Shown: positions 34,616 through 42,937 of the stretch, in pieces
Numbering within the stretch: position 1 is the stretch's first letter
Layout: every line of letters starts with the position of its first letter
Source of the DNA: Pseudooceanicola pacificus
GTDB taxonomy: Bacteria > Pseudomonadota > Alphaproteobacteria > Rhodobacterales > Rhodobacteraceae
Length of the DNA: 64,000 bases
Direction: 5' to 3'
Assembly (NCBI RefSeq): GCF_009789075.1
Contig: NZ_WNXQ01000011.1
Span: 1-64,000 of the forward strand
Notes under the pieces: model-generated
Databases searched by the model: none
What the model was told of the DNA's origin: nothing
Seen by the model: only the letters and a program-made list of their open reading frames with translations
Program-made: the position numbers and the translations under genes

Positions 34616-35383
34616 TCAAGCACGCAAGGCCCCCGATATGTCGATCCGCTCTCTCAGAACGCGCAATTCTTCCTCCGTTGGTGGCCGCGTTTGCGGCACC
34701 TCGCCTCTGATCGCCAGATCGAACCCCGTATGACGCTGGACCTCTTCGGGCGTATTGCCCCCATGCACCGATTTCAGTTGCATTCGCAGCGTCGTCTTGT
34801 CGAATTCCATAACCGCTCGCGGCGTCACCACCAGGCGCGGCCCTTCATTGACCAACCCGGCGTCGCGTTTCGCGGCAGGCCCGGACAGATGTCCGGGTAT
34901 TGTAATGAAATCGACCGTTTCCACAAAGTTTCGCGCCGTGTGCACGGTGGGGCAAATGTAATACCGCGACGAGGTGTGGCAGTATGACAGGTTCGCCGCT
35001 CCCGGCCCGCGCATCTTTGGTGCGTGCAGTGTGCCGCCGACGTGGTGCAGGTTGATGTTGCCGTACACATCGTGCTGCAAACCACTGTGAAAGAAAAAAT
35101 CCAGCCCGTGATGGCTGTGGCCGAACAACTCGATAAAGGTCTCGGCGGCCTCGCAGCGGCCGAGCGCACGATCGTCCAGCATCGACGGATACAAACGCCC
35201 CGGCTCGGGGTTGAAGAACATCTCGCCGCCGACCGTCAGGTTCGGTGCATGCAGCTCGCGGGCTAGCGCAATGGCCGCCATCGGCACCAACGCGGCTGCA
35301 CCCGCCGCACCCAGTTCTCCGTCGGCCAGATCGCGGGCCAACACGACGACCATCTGTTCAATTGGGGAAACCGCTGCACTCAT
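34616..35383 (-). CDS. Class I CoA-transferase-like beta subunit (IpdB/GctB-like)
   Basis: 255 residues of the SugarP_isomerase/CoA-transferase fold: APNLTVGGEMFFNPEPGRLY, FGHSHHGLDFFFHSGLQHDV, YGNINLHHVGGTLHAPKMRG, GPRLVVTPRAVMEFDKTTLR and TPEEVQRHTGFDL. Relatives include glutaconate CoA-transferase subunit B and IpdB, which with IpdA hydrolyses a cyclic ketone ring in steroid degradation rather than moving CoA. I cannot assign the catalytic Glu from sequence alone, so transferase versus hydrolase is open. Overlaps the alpha gene by 4 bp (ATGA). Confidence 0.85.
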   Translation of the reverse strand: MSAAVSPIEQMVVVLARDLADGELGAAGAAALVPMAAIALARELHAPNLTVGGEMFFNPEPGRLYPSMLDDRALGRCEAAETFIELFGHSHHGLDFFFHSGLQHDVYGNINLHHVGGTLHAPKMRGPGAANLSYCHTSSRYYICPTVHTARNFVETVDFITIPGHLSGPAAKRDAGLVNEGPRLVVTPRAVMEFDKTTLRMQLKSVHGGNTPEEVQRHTGFDLAIRGEVPQTRPPTEEELRVLRERIDISGALRA

Positions 35384-36318
35384 TCGTTCCGTGCCTCGGC
35401 TTCGAGCACGGCGAAATACCCGGTTCCCCCGACCGCTTCGATGTAGTCGCTCTGGTTTTTCGGCTCGGTCAGGTGGCGGGTGATATAGGCGTCCAGCCCC
35501 GTGCTGTCGCCGGTCCGGGCGGCATCCCCCAGATCGGCGTAGGCATCAATATGTTCCTCGTCCATCGCATAGTTGGGAAAGCTCGCCGTTGGGTGCGCGC
35601 CATAGGGCACCTCGACCACGGCATCGACATAATTAGAAGGCACGGTAACCCGCGAGGGATCGTCCAGAACGACCTCGTCCGGCACGATCCGGTCCACGCT
35701 GGCAATGACCATGTCAGACGCGCGTGCCATCAGCTGATCGGCGTAGACCATCGTGCTGAGATGGCGCAGGTTTCCCCAACGGTCGGCTTCCTGCGCGTGC
35801 AAGAACGTCACTCTGGGGCGGATCGGCCCGACGGCGTGAATACGGCGGCCGGAGAACGGGCAGTCGATTTCGTGCAAAAGCGGGTTGTGCTTCAGAACGT
35901 CCGATCCGCGCAGCGCGTCGATTGGCTGGAACGGCACGCCATGAGCCGACGCCATCAGCCCGCCCACCACGGTCAGCGCATCCAGCGCGTGCGCGGTCAC
36001 CTGCCCTGCCTCGACCGCGCGGCGGAAGTTCGGGCAAAGCCGGTTTTCCAGCGTAACGCCGGGAATAAAGACCTGTGCGACCGCGCCTGCCGCAATCATC
36101 AGGTCGACATCATACCCCGCGCCCGGCGAGGAATACACATGCAGACCATCTGCGCCCGCGGCCAGCAACGCGCGCACCAGTGCGACAGGGCGGCTTTGCT
36201 TGAACAGACCACCGAGACAAAGCTCGGGGCGTTCTTCCAAAGCGCCTCGTGCCAGCCGGGCTGCGTCTTGCAGGCCTGTGACCTTGCTGCGACGTGTGGG
36301 TTTCGCTTGGCCTTCCAT
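35380..36318 (-). CDS. Class I CoA-transferase-like alpha subunit (IpdA/GctA-like)
   Basis: About 312 residues from the ATG at 36318; a TTG at 36357 is 13 codons longer. The fold is recognised in LCLGGLFKQSRPVALVRALL, HVYSSPGAGYDVDLMIAAGA, FIPGVTLENRLCPNFRRAVE, FLHAQEADRWGNLRHLSTM and VPYGAHPTASFPNY. It partners the beta subunit and together they either transfer CoA or hydrolytically open a cyclic beta-ketoacyl-CoA, as IpdAB does. It is the first gene of cluster D and has a CACATATGTG palindrome about 100 bp upstream. Confidence 0.85.
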   Translation of the reverse strand: MEGQAKPTRRSKVTGLQDAARLARGALEERPELCLGGLFKQSRPVALVRALLAAGADGLHVYSSPGAGYDVDLMIAAGAVAQVFIPGVTLENRLCPNFRRAVEAGQVTAHALDALTVVGGLMASAHGVPFQPIDALRGSDVLKHNPLLHEIDCPFSGRRIHAVGPIRPRVTFLHAQEADRWGNLRHLSTMVYADQLMARASDMVIASVDRIVPDEVVLDDPSRVTVPSNYVDAVVEVPYGAHPTASFPNYAMDEEHIDAYADLGDAARTGDSTGLDAYITRHLTEPKNQSDYIEAVGGTGYFAVLEAEARNE

Positions 36319-36413
36319 CGTTGGGCGTGACACTCCGATAGTGATTGCGCTGACCAATCCTAGTTGACGCTATGGGGTCCATCACCTTCCGACTGGCGCA
36401 AAGCCTGATCGAA

Positions 36414-36423
36414 CACATATGTG
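36414..36423. promoter_or_regulatory. Operator-like palindrome CACATATGTG upstream of cluster D
   Basis: A perfect 10-bp palindrome about 96 bp upstream of the alpha-subunit start, in the gap 36319-36464. The surrounding sequence (AACACATATGTGGAAATG, then CTTGCGCC) resembles that at 38316 (AACACATATGTGCGAAAG, then TGTTGCGCC), so similarity extends over about 30 bp. Likely a binding site for a shared regulator. Confidence 0.55.
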
Positions 36424-36464
36424 GAAATGCTTGCGCCCGGTCCCTCACAGGCAATTGAGACCGG

Positions 36465-37886
36465 TCAGAACCACCCTGCCGCGACACCGCCGCCAACGAT
36501 GAGCGTGATGAGGAGGATGCTCGCAACACCGAAGATCCCGTTCCACCGCAAGCCGATGGTCAGCGGCCGCTCGCCCACGATGGAGGAGGCGTAGACCACC
36601 GCCGTGATGGCCGGTCCCATGCAGATGATGCTGCTCCAGCCACCAGCCAGCGCAAGGCCCAGAGCAAGCGGCGACAAACCTTCCACGCCGACGCGGTTGA
36701 CCACCTCTGCCAGCAGGACCACCGAGATCATCGGATGCACGCCCAGCAGCCCCGTCAGAAACACCGTCATGATCAACAGCACAACAGTCGTGACCGGCCG
36801 CGTGGCCATCCAGCCCAAATGGTCGGCAATCCATTCGACCGGGGCGACTTCCAATGCGACAAGACCAATGAATCCCGCCGATGCGATCACGCTCATTTCG
36901 GTCGCGAAACCCGGTGCCTGGGTCACAAACCGGCGCGATATACCGGCAAGGCTGCCACTGCCGCTGCGCATAACCGACCAGAGCAGCGCATAGATCGGCA
37001 CGATGGTGATCAGGACGGTCTGGAAACTGTACTGGGTCAACCGGTCCAGCGTGATCACGGCGGCGCCCAAAAAAAGCACATGCCCGGACACGATCAGGAC
37101 GGCCCAGCGGCTCCAGTCCGGCAAGTCACCGGTCAGGGCCGGTGCCCGGCCGCGCGCCGAGGGCGGGCGCCACCATTCCACCGTGTCGAACAGCCATCCC
37201 AGAAGAAACAGAATCCCGGCCAGAGCAATCCCGTAAGGCGCTAGCTTCGTCCATTCGAGCCCCGGTATTGTGAGAATCATCAGATTGAGAGCGAATCCGA
37301 ACGGCGTCCAGAAAGCGATCGAGGAAAACCCCCGCATACAGGCGCTTACCATCCTGCGCTTGCGAGCCTGGAACACGAATTCGTCCATCTCGTGCCGATG
37401 CGCCGCCAGCCCTTTCATTATGATCTCCAGCATCACCCCAAGCCCGCCGAGATTTAGAAGCACCCCGAACAGATGCCCGCCCGCACCCAGAGAGGCGTAG
37501 CGACGGGTCGGCGGCTGCAGTGTCAGGAATTCACCGGCAACCTCGACGATCGGGTCTTGGGTGGCCGCGATGCGCAGGAAGGCGACAGCCGTGAGCAGCG
37601 CGGACAGGAACACGACACGCCCGGCCGCTTCGACAAAGATGCCGGCTCGGATCCCGTCTGCCAGCGCCAGAAGGGCAATCGCGAGGGAAAAGAAAAGCAG
37701 TACCCATCCGATGCGGGCGATATAGCGAGATGCAATAACGAGATAGAGTCCGAAGAACGGCACGGCTGCAATGGACGCAATGCTGGAGGAGAAAACGCCC
37801 TGCACGATGGCTGCGCCGAGACAAATCAGCAGACATAGGGCAGTAATGCGCGTGGCGGAAGGCTTCACGGATTTATTGGACAACAA
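36465..37886 (-). CDS. Polytopic membrane transport protein of unassigned family
   Basis: 473 residues with about 12 hydrophobic segments and no signal peptide beyond the first helix. Helix-breaking GLLGVHPMISVVLLAEVV near the C-terminus and the GAGGHLFGVLLNLGGLGVM segment in the first half recall the hairpin-containing permeases of the ion-transporter superfamily (DctM, DASS and related), suggesting an organic-anion transporter. I cannot assign a family with confidence. It is transcribed toward cluster D, ending 147 bp upstream of the alpha-subunit start. Start ATG 37886. Confidence 0.6.
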   Translation of the reverse strand: MLSNKSVKPSATRITALCLLICLGAAIVQGVFSSSIASIAAVPFFGLYLVIASRYIARIGWVLLFFSLAIALLALADGIRAGIFVEAAGRVVFLSALLTAVAFLRIAATQDPIVEVAGEFLTLQPPTRRYASLGAGGHLFGVLLNLGGLGVMLEIIMKGLAAHRHEMDEFVFQARKRRMVSACMRGFSSIAFWTPFGFALNLMILTIPGLEWTKLAPYGIALAGILFLLGWLFDTVEWWRPPSARGRAPALTGDLPDWSRWAVLIVSGHVLFLGAAVITLDRLTQYSFQTVLITIVPIYALLWSVMRSGSGSLAGISRRFVTQAPGFATEMSVIASAGFIGLVALEVAPVEWIADHLGWMATRPVTTVVLLIMTVFLTGLLGVHPMISVVLLAEVVNRVGVEGLSPLALGLALAGGWSSIICMGPAITAVVYASSIVGERPLTIGLRWNGIFGVASILLITLIVGGGVAAGWF

Positions 37887-38315
37887 CTCGCCCCACCGTT
37901 CCGAAAGCGTCCCTCATGTCTGCGAGGCGACGGCAACTGAGTTCGCTCAAGGCAAGAACGCGGAGCAAATGCGAGGTCGACTATTGCACCCTACAAGCTG
38001 TGACACGCAGGGCGTCGATCTCGTGAACGCGGGAATGGCACGAAACAACTCTCGTCGGAGCCGACCGCATTTTTCTTTGGTCTTCGAGGATACATCGTCT
38101 GGCGAAAAATGACACGACGGCACCTCGAAATATCTATTCGCAATCGCGCGCTAGTCCTCTGGACCTTATACGCCACCACCCTCAGCCAGATTTGCCATTC
38201 TTTCCGAAGCTTTACTGGTCAGGGTCAATTTCCGATTCAGCGCCGATACGGGTGGAAGTTCGACATCCAGAATGTCCAACTGCCGCAAGTATCACAATAC
38301 GAAATCCTGTTCCAA

Positions 38316-38325
38316 CACATATGTG
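38316..38325. promoter_or_regulatory. Operator-like palindrome CACATATGTG upstream of cluster E
   Basis: A perfect 10-bp palindrome 86 bp upstream of the MmgE/PrpD start codon, in the context TTCCAACACATATGTGCGAA. Same core as 36414-36423 and 43628-43637. Confidence 0.55.
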
Positions 38326-38375
38326 CGAAAGTGTTGCGCCGAGAGTTGATTGCGTCTTCCTTTATCAGGCAATGT

Positions 38376-38400
38376 GCAGTGCAGTGCAGTGCAGTGCAGT
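38376..38400. repeat. Pentanucleotide tandem repeat (GCAGT)5
   Basis: Five perfect copies of GCAGT end directly against GAAGGA, the ribosome-binding site of the gene at 38411. Copy-number change would alter the length of the 5' untranslated region in 5-base steps. It could also change the frame if translation begins upstream (an open frame extends back through the repeat to 38192). Confidence 0.9.
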
Positions 38401-38410
38401 GAAGGACAAT

Positions 38411-39841
38411 ATGGTCAGCGATTTCACCAGCCGTTTGTCGCGGTTCGTTGCCGCGCCGCACCGGCTGAGCGATGCGGACGCCGAGCAGGCCGCGCTTTGC
38501 GTTGAGGATACCATAGCCGCCATCTATGGCGGGTGGCATGAGCCGGTGGTTCGCCGGCTGGCCGCGCTCGACGCAGGTGGACCGGCAGTCCCAGCGGGGA
38601 ATACTGCAGGTGGCAGCCCCGAACAGGCTGCGTTCCTGAACGCGGTTGCCGGGCATGCGCTCGATTTTGACGATGTCCACACGGTCAGCGTCACTCATCC
38701 CAGTGTTGTGATCGTGCCGGCGCTGCTGGCCATTGCGGATGTCCGGCCGGATACGGTCGATCGCATTGCCCCTGCGCTTGCGGTCGGAACAGCCGTCAAT
38801 GTCGCGCTCGGTCAGATCCTGGGTTTTGACCACTACAACAAGGGCTGGCACGCAACGTCGACCATTGGGGTTCTGGCATCGGCGGCAGCGGTCGCGCATC
38901 AGCTTGGGCTCGGCGACGACGCGGTTCGCAACGCTCTGTCCCTCGCGGCGTCGCTGGCCGGGGGGATGCAGATCAATTTCGGCGCCATGGCGAAACCGAT
39001 CCAGGCCGGAAACGCCGCCCTTGTCGGATTGCGGGCCACCCGGATGGCCGAGGCCGGCATCACAGGCGCCCCGGATATCTTCGCGGCGCGCGGCTTCTTC
39101 GACCTTTATGCCGGCCCGGACGGGATTGCGGCCGACCCCGCAGCGGTGGAACCGCGGATCGATCTGGGCACGGTGTCCCGCAAGCTGTATCCCTGCTGCT
39201 ACCTCACCCACAGGATGATCGCCGCCGGGCGGCACCTTCACGCCGAACGCGGCGGCGAGGCGGTGCCCGAAGGATCGGTGATTGAAATGACAGTGCCCGA
39301 AAGCGTCATGGTCCCGTTGCACGTCACCGACCCCAAAGATGGAATGCAGGCCAAGTTCTGTGCCGCCTATACGCTCGCCGTGGCCCTGCAGCAGGGCCAG
39401 GTCGGGCTGGTGGATTTCGAAGGGGACAACCCCCATCGCCCCGCGGTGCGCCGGCTTATGGACATGATCAGTATCCAAACAACACCGGAATCGGGGCGGG
39501 ATCACGCTGGCGTGGACCATGGGACGGTCCATGTCCGCCTGCGCAAAGGGAACGTAACCCTGGCCGAAACCTCGGTCGCGGCGCACCCCGGCTCTCCCTC
39601 GGATCCGGCAACCCCTGCCGCGATCGGCGACAAAATCGCCGATTGCCTCGGAAAATATCGCAGGGACGGGGGCGCGGCGCCCTCTGCCAGTGCGTTCCGC
39701 CGGGATCTGCGCACGCGGCTGCATCTGCCGCCACTGCGAGAGGCGTCGGCCCCCGACGGGCAAAAAAACCATGCGCGGCAGGACAAGCCCGTGAAGGAAA
39801 TGTCCAGCGCCGATCAAACACCGTCTGAAAGGACCGTCTGA
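38411..39841 (+). CDS. MmgE/PrpD family protein (2-methylcitrate dehydratase-like)
   Basis: 476 residues of the MmgE/PrpD fold: AALCVEDTIAAIYGGWHEPV, AFLNAVAGHALDFDDVHTVS, VTHPSVVIVPALLAIADV, KGWHATSTIGVLASAAAVAH, LAGGMQINFGAMAKPIQAGN, and KLYPCCYLTHRMIAAGRHLH. Family members dehydrate or decarboxylate small di- and tricarboxylic acids such as 2-methylcitrate or cis-aconitate. The start ATG 38411 has GAAGGA 4 bp upstream; the frame is open 73 codons further but without a better site. Its last 40 residues are charged and may be dispensable. The stop overlaps the next start by one base. Confidence 0.85.
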   Translation: MVSDFTSRLSRFVAAPHRLSDADAEQAALCVEDTIAAIYGGWHEPVVRRLAALDAGGPAVPAGNTAGGSPEQAAFLNAVAGHALDFDDVHTVSVTHPSVVIVPALLAIADVRPDTVDRIAPALAVGTAVNVALGQILGFDHYNKGWHATSTIGVLASAAAVAHQLGLGDDAVRNALSLAASLAGGMQINFGAMAKPIQAGNAALVGLRATRMAEAGITGAPDIFAARGFFDLYAGPDGIAADPAAVEPRIDLGTVSRKLYPCCYLTHRMIAAGRHLHAERGGEAVPEGSVIEMTVPESVMVPLHVTDPKDGMQAKFCAAYTLAVALQQGQVGLVDFEGDNPHRPAVRRLMDMISIQTTPESGRDHAGVDHGTVHVRLRKGNVTLAETSVAAHPGSPSDPATPAAIGDKIADCLGKYRRDGGAAPSASAFRRDLRTRLHLPPLREASAPDGQKNHARQDKPVKEMSSADQTPSERTV

Positions 39842-40899
39842 TGGAATCGATGATTCATGACATGGCAGAGCGACTGTTCCGCGACCATGTCACCCACCGC
39901 ATGCGCGAAGACGCCGCCTCGGGACAATGCCCCGAGGCGCTCTGGACGCAGATCGAGGAGGCAGGGTTAACCATGGCGCTGGTGCCAGAGGACGCAGGCG
40001 GTTTCGGCGTGCCACCCGCCGAGGCGCTCGGACTTTTGCGTATTGCCGGGGCGCATGGCCTCCCCTTGCCTCTGGCTGAAACCCTGATCGCAAATGCCGT
40101 GCTGGCGACCGCGAATATGGCCCTTCCCGGTGGCAGGCTGACCATCGCCGAAGGCGAAGCCCTGCGGTTGGAACAGCGCGGCAAGAGGGTCCATGCGAGC
40201 GGGCATCTGACACTGGTGCCCTTTGCCCGCTGGGCGAGCCTCATCGTGACCATTGCCGTCCTGGACGGTACCGATCACGTCCTGTCCCTGCCGGTGAAGG
40301 TTCTGAACGTTGCCCCGGCGCAGGATCTCGCCGGGATGCCGCGCGACGACATCAAGCTCGATCATACCCTGGCAGAGACCGATGCGGTGCCCCTACCACG
40401 ACCCATGGGCGGGATGCGCCAGCTCGGCGCTCTTATCCGCAGTCTTGCCGCCGCCGGCGCGATGGAGACCATCCTGGAGATGAGCATTCAATACGCCAAC
40501 GACCGGGTGCAGTTCGGACGGCCAATCGGCAAGTTTCAGGCGATCCAGCACAATCTGGCGACCATGGCCGGGGAAACCGCTGCCTCGCGCACGGCCGCCG
40601 AAATGGCGGCCGGCAGCTATGACACACCGGCCTTTGCGCTGACCGTTGCCGCCGCCAAGGCCCGCGCCGGAGAAGCGGCGGAGAAGGTCGGGGCCCTGGC
40701 CCACCAGATTCACGGGGCCATCGGTTATACGCAGGAACACGCGCTTCATCATTTCACCAAACGGATCTGGGGATGGCGTGACGACTTCGGTACCGAGCTT
40801 GACTGGACCAGGGAACTTGGGCGCGCCGCCCTGTCGAGCCCCCACGACACGTTCTGGCATTTCATCACCGACAGCGCGGCAAAAGGGGCCCCGGCATGA
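39841..40899 (+). CDS. Acyl-CoA dehydrogenase family, non-catalytic-type partner subunit
   Basis: 352 residues, shorter than usual. The ACAD C-terminal domain is clear (ANDRVQFGRPIGKFQAIQHN, LAHQIHGAIGYTQEHALHHF). The TEPxxGSD flavin/substrate segment in the middle domain is missing and no Glu is seen at either known catalytic-base position (the helix-G region reads SLAAAGAMETILEM). Such ACADs form heteromers in which the partner carries the base. It overlaps the next ACAD gene by 4 bp, consistent with a 1:1 complex like ChsE1-ChsE2. Confidence 0.82.
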   Translation: MESMIHDMAERLFRDHVTHRMREDAASGQCPEALWTQIEEAGLTMALVPEDAGGFGVPPAEALGLLRIAGAHGLPLPLAETLIANAVLATANMALPGGRLTIAEGEALRLEQRGKRVHASGHLTLVPFARWASLIVTIAVLDGTDHVLSLPVKVLNVAPAQDLAGMPRDDIKLDHTLAETDAVPLPRPMGGMRQLGALIRSLAAAGAMETILEMSIQYANDRVQFGRPIGKFQAIQHNLATMAGETAASRTAAEMAAGSYDTPAFALTVAAAKARAGEAAEKVGALAHQIHGAIGYTQEHALHHFTKRIWGWRDDFGTELDWTRELGRAALSSPHDTFWHFITDSAAKGAPA

Positions 40900-42044
40900 C
40901 ACTCACCGCCTTTTCGCCACCCCCGCCCGGTACCGATTTTGACGACCTCCGGCAGGAGGTCCGCACGTTCCTGGCCGAAGAGCTGGCCGATTTCCCCCCC
41001 GAAAAGCGCGCGAAATCGTGGAATGGGTTCAGCCGCGATTTTTCACGAAAGCTCGCACAGCGCGGTTGGGTCGGCATGACCTTTCCCAAGGAATACGGCG
41101 GCCACGCGCGCAATGCGTTGGAGCGCTATGTCGTGTCCGAAGAGCTGCTGGCCGCCGGTGCCCCGGTGATTTCGCACTGGATCGCAGATCGGCAGAGCGG
41201 TCCGCTCATACTTGCCAAGGGCACCGATGATCAGAAACGCCGGATCGTACCGCGCATCGCCGCGGGCGAACTGTGTTTCTGCATCGGGATGAGCGAGCCG
41301 GATTCCGGCTCGGACCTGGCGGCGACGCGCACGATGGCCACCGAGGTCGAAGGGGGGTTCCGGATCAACGGCACGAAGGTCTGGACGACCTATGCGCATG
41401 TCGCCGATTACATGATCCTGTTCTGCCGCACCGGCAAGAGCGACGACCGCCACGGCGGGATGAGCCAATTTCTGGTCGATCTCAAGGCCACCGACAACAT
41501 TCAGATCACCCCGATCATCGACCTGAGCGGCGAGCATCATTTCAACCAGGTGGTATTCGACGATACCTTTTTGCCCTCCGATGCACTGCTGGGCGAAAAG
41601 GGCGAGGGCTGGTCACAGGTCATGAGCGAACTGGCGTTCGAGCGCAGCGGCCCCGAGCGGTTCCTGTCGTCGTTTGCCCTTATCGAGGAACTGATCCGAT
41701 TGCTGCGCGACGACGCAACCGAAGCGCAGCAGGCCGAGATTGGCCGTTTGTCCGCGCATCTGATGGTGCTGCGGCAGATGTCACGATCGGTGGCCGGAAT
41801 GTTGAACGAAGGAGAGAACCCGTCACTTCAGGCCGCCATTGTCAAAGATCTGGGAGCGCTTTTCGAAAAGGACATTCCGCGCCTGGCCCGAAGTCTTGTG
41901 TCGCGCCCGGCGGTGCCTGGCGGGAGCGATAGCTATGCGGCTGTTCTGGCGTATACGGAACTCGCCGTTCCGTCGTTTTCGTTGCGCGGCGGCACACGCG
42001 AAATTCTTCGCGGTATCATTGCGCGGGGACTCGGACTGAGATGA
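40896..42044 (+). CDS. Acyl-CoA dehydrogenase, catalytic-type partner subunit
   Basis: 382 residues. Motifs: FPKEYGGHARNALERYVVSE, CIGMSEPDSGSDLAATRTMA, INGTKVWTTYAHVADYMILF and RGGTREILRGIIARGLGL. The MCAD-position Glu is Gly in RGGTREI. A Glu at about 249 in LAFERSG lies at the isovaleryl-CoA dehydrogenase position. The FAD pyrophosphate-binding RxQFG motif, present in the upstream partner, is not seen here, which supports a shared FAD site in a heteromer. Last gene of cluster E; converges on an IclR gene 40 bp away. Confidence 0.85.
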   Translation: MTLTAFSPPPPGTDFDDLRQEVRTFLAEELADFPPEKRAKSWNGFSRDFSRKLAQRGWVGMTFPKEYGGHARNALERYVVSEELLAAGAPVISHWIADRQSGPLILAKGTDDQKRRIVPRIAAGELCFCIGMSEPDSGSDLAATRTMATEVEGGFRINGTKVWTTYAHVADYMILFCRTGKSDDRHGGMSQFLVDLKATDNIQITPIIDLSGEHHFNQVVFDDTFLPSDALLGEKGEGWSQVMSELAFERSGPERFLSSFALIEELIRLLRDDATEAQQAEIGRLSAHLMVLRQMSRSVAGMLNEGENPSLQAAIVKDLGALFEKDIPRLARSLVSRPAVPGGSDSYAAVLAYTELAVPSFSLRGGTREILRGIIARGLGLR

Positions 42045-42084
42045 TCCCGCCTGCGGAATGACAACAACGGCGGGCGGCACACGT

Positions 42085-42903
42085 CTAGTGTCGGCCGGTT
42101 TCCCCAACCTCCGAACGATAGCCGAGTGCTCGGGAGAGCTGTTCAGCGGCCGTTTTGGCAGCGGCAACATATCGCTTCTTGTTACGCTTGGCGCGCTCCA
42201 GAGGAGCACCAATCACCAATGCCCCTGCCAAGTGTCCGTCGGCGCGAAAGACCGGAACCCCGAACCCCGCTGCATCTACATGCGCGGTTCCAGCTGTACT
42301 GGAATACCCGGTCTTGCGAATCTCCGAAATTAACCCGCGCAGTTCATTTTCATCGGTGATCGAATTAGGCGTCAGCGGCTTTAATTCAGTGCGCCGAAAA
42401 TAATCGTCCAGTTCCTGCTGCGTGTCAAAGGCCAGCATGACCAGCCCCGATGCCGAACAGAACAATGGCCGGTTGATCCCCTGTTGGGCGACATACCGAA
42501 CGGGCTGGGGGCTTTCGATGACCGACGAATAAATGACTTTCTCGCCGTCCCGGACAGCAAACAGGATGGTTTCACCGGTCTGGTTAACCACATCATTCAT
42601 CACCCCGCGCAGGACCGATTCGAACGGATGGTTGGTCAGAATTGACTGGGCGAACTGAAAAATCCTCGGACCCAGAAAGTAATTGTCTTCCTCGCGCATC
42701 AGATACCCCTTCTCGGTGAGGGGCCGAAGCAGCACCAGCAAACTGCTTTTGGGGCAATCAATCGCGATACTGAGTTCCGAAAGAGACATGTGACGTTTGC
42801 AGCGCGCCAAAAGATCGAACAACGCAAGGATACGCGTCAAGGACCGGGGCCCTTCCGATGTGCGCCCGGCGGCTTCGGCTGGGTCAGATTGCGCGGTTTT
42901 CAT
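42085..42903 (-). CDS. IclR-family transcriptional regulator
   Basis: About 272 residues. N-terminal winged helix-turn-helix (SLTRILALFDLLARCKRHMS, LSELSIAIDCPKSSLLVLLR) and C-terminal effector domain (GETILFAVRDGEKVIYSSVI, INRPLFCSASGLVMLAFDTQ, GYSSTAGTAHVDAAGFGVPV, LAGALVIGAPLERA). The ATG at 42903 has GGAG 8 bases upstream; an ATG at 42909 is too close to it. It lies between clusters E and F, both of which have a CACATATGTG palindrome upstream, and is a good candidate to bind it. Confidence 0.9.
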   Translation of the reverse strand: MKTAQSDPAEAAGRTSEGPRSLTRILALFDLLARCKRHMSLSELSIAIDCPKSSLLVLLRPLTEKGYLMREEDNYFLGPRIFQFAQSILTNHPFESVLRGVMNDVVNQTGETILFAVRDGEKVIYSSVIESPQPVRYVAQQGINRPLFCSASGLVMLAFDTQQELDDYFRRTELKPLTPNSITDENELRGLISEIRKTGYSSTAGTAHVDAAGFGVPVFRADGHLAGALVIGAPLERAKRNKKRYVAAAKTAAEQLSRALGYRSEVGETGRH

Positions 42904-42937
42904 AGTCATGTCTCCAGTGCCGCTATCCGGAACAGGC

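Larger units (their letters stand above)
37887..38410. promoter_or_regulatory. Divergent intergenic region between the transporter and cluster E
   Basis: 524 bp with no convincing gene. It must contain the promoters of the minus-strand transporter (start 37886) and of the plus-strand MmgE/PrpD operon (start 38411). It holds a CACATATGTG palindrome at 38316-38325 and a pentanucleotide repeat at 38376-38400. Base composition is lower in GC than the neighbouring genes, as expected of a regulatory region. Confidence 0.55.

Noticed and set aside
38376-38400. A possible CRISPR or integron-type repeat
   Set aside because: The unit is only 5 bases with no spacers and no cas or integrase genes. It is a simple tandem repeat.
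38237-39817. A 526-codon minus-strand open frame opposite the MmgE/PrpD gene
   Set aside because: The plus-strand frame has unmistakable MmgE/PrpD motifs. The minus frame is a composition shadow rich in Arg and His without recognisable domains.
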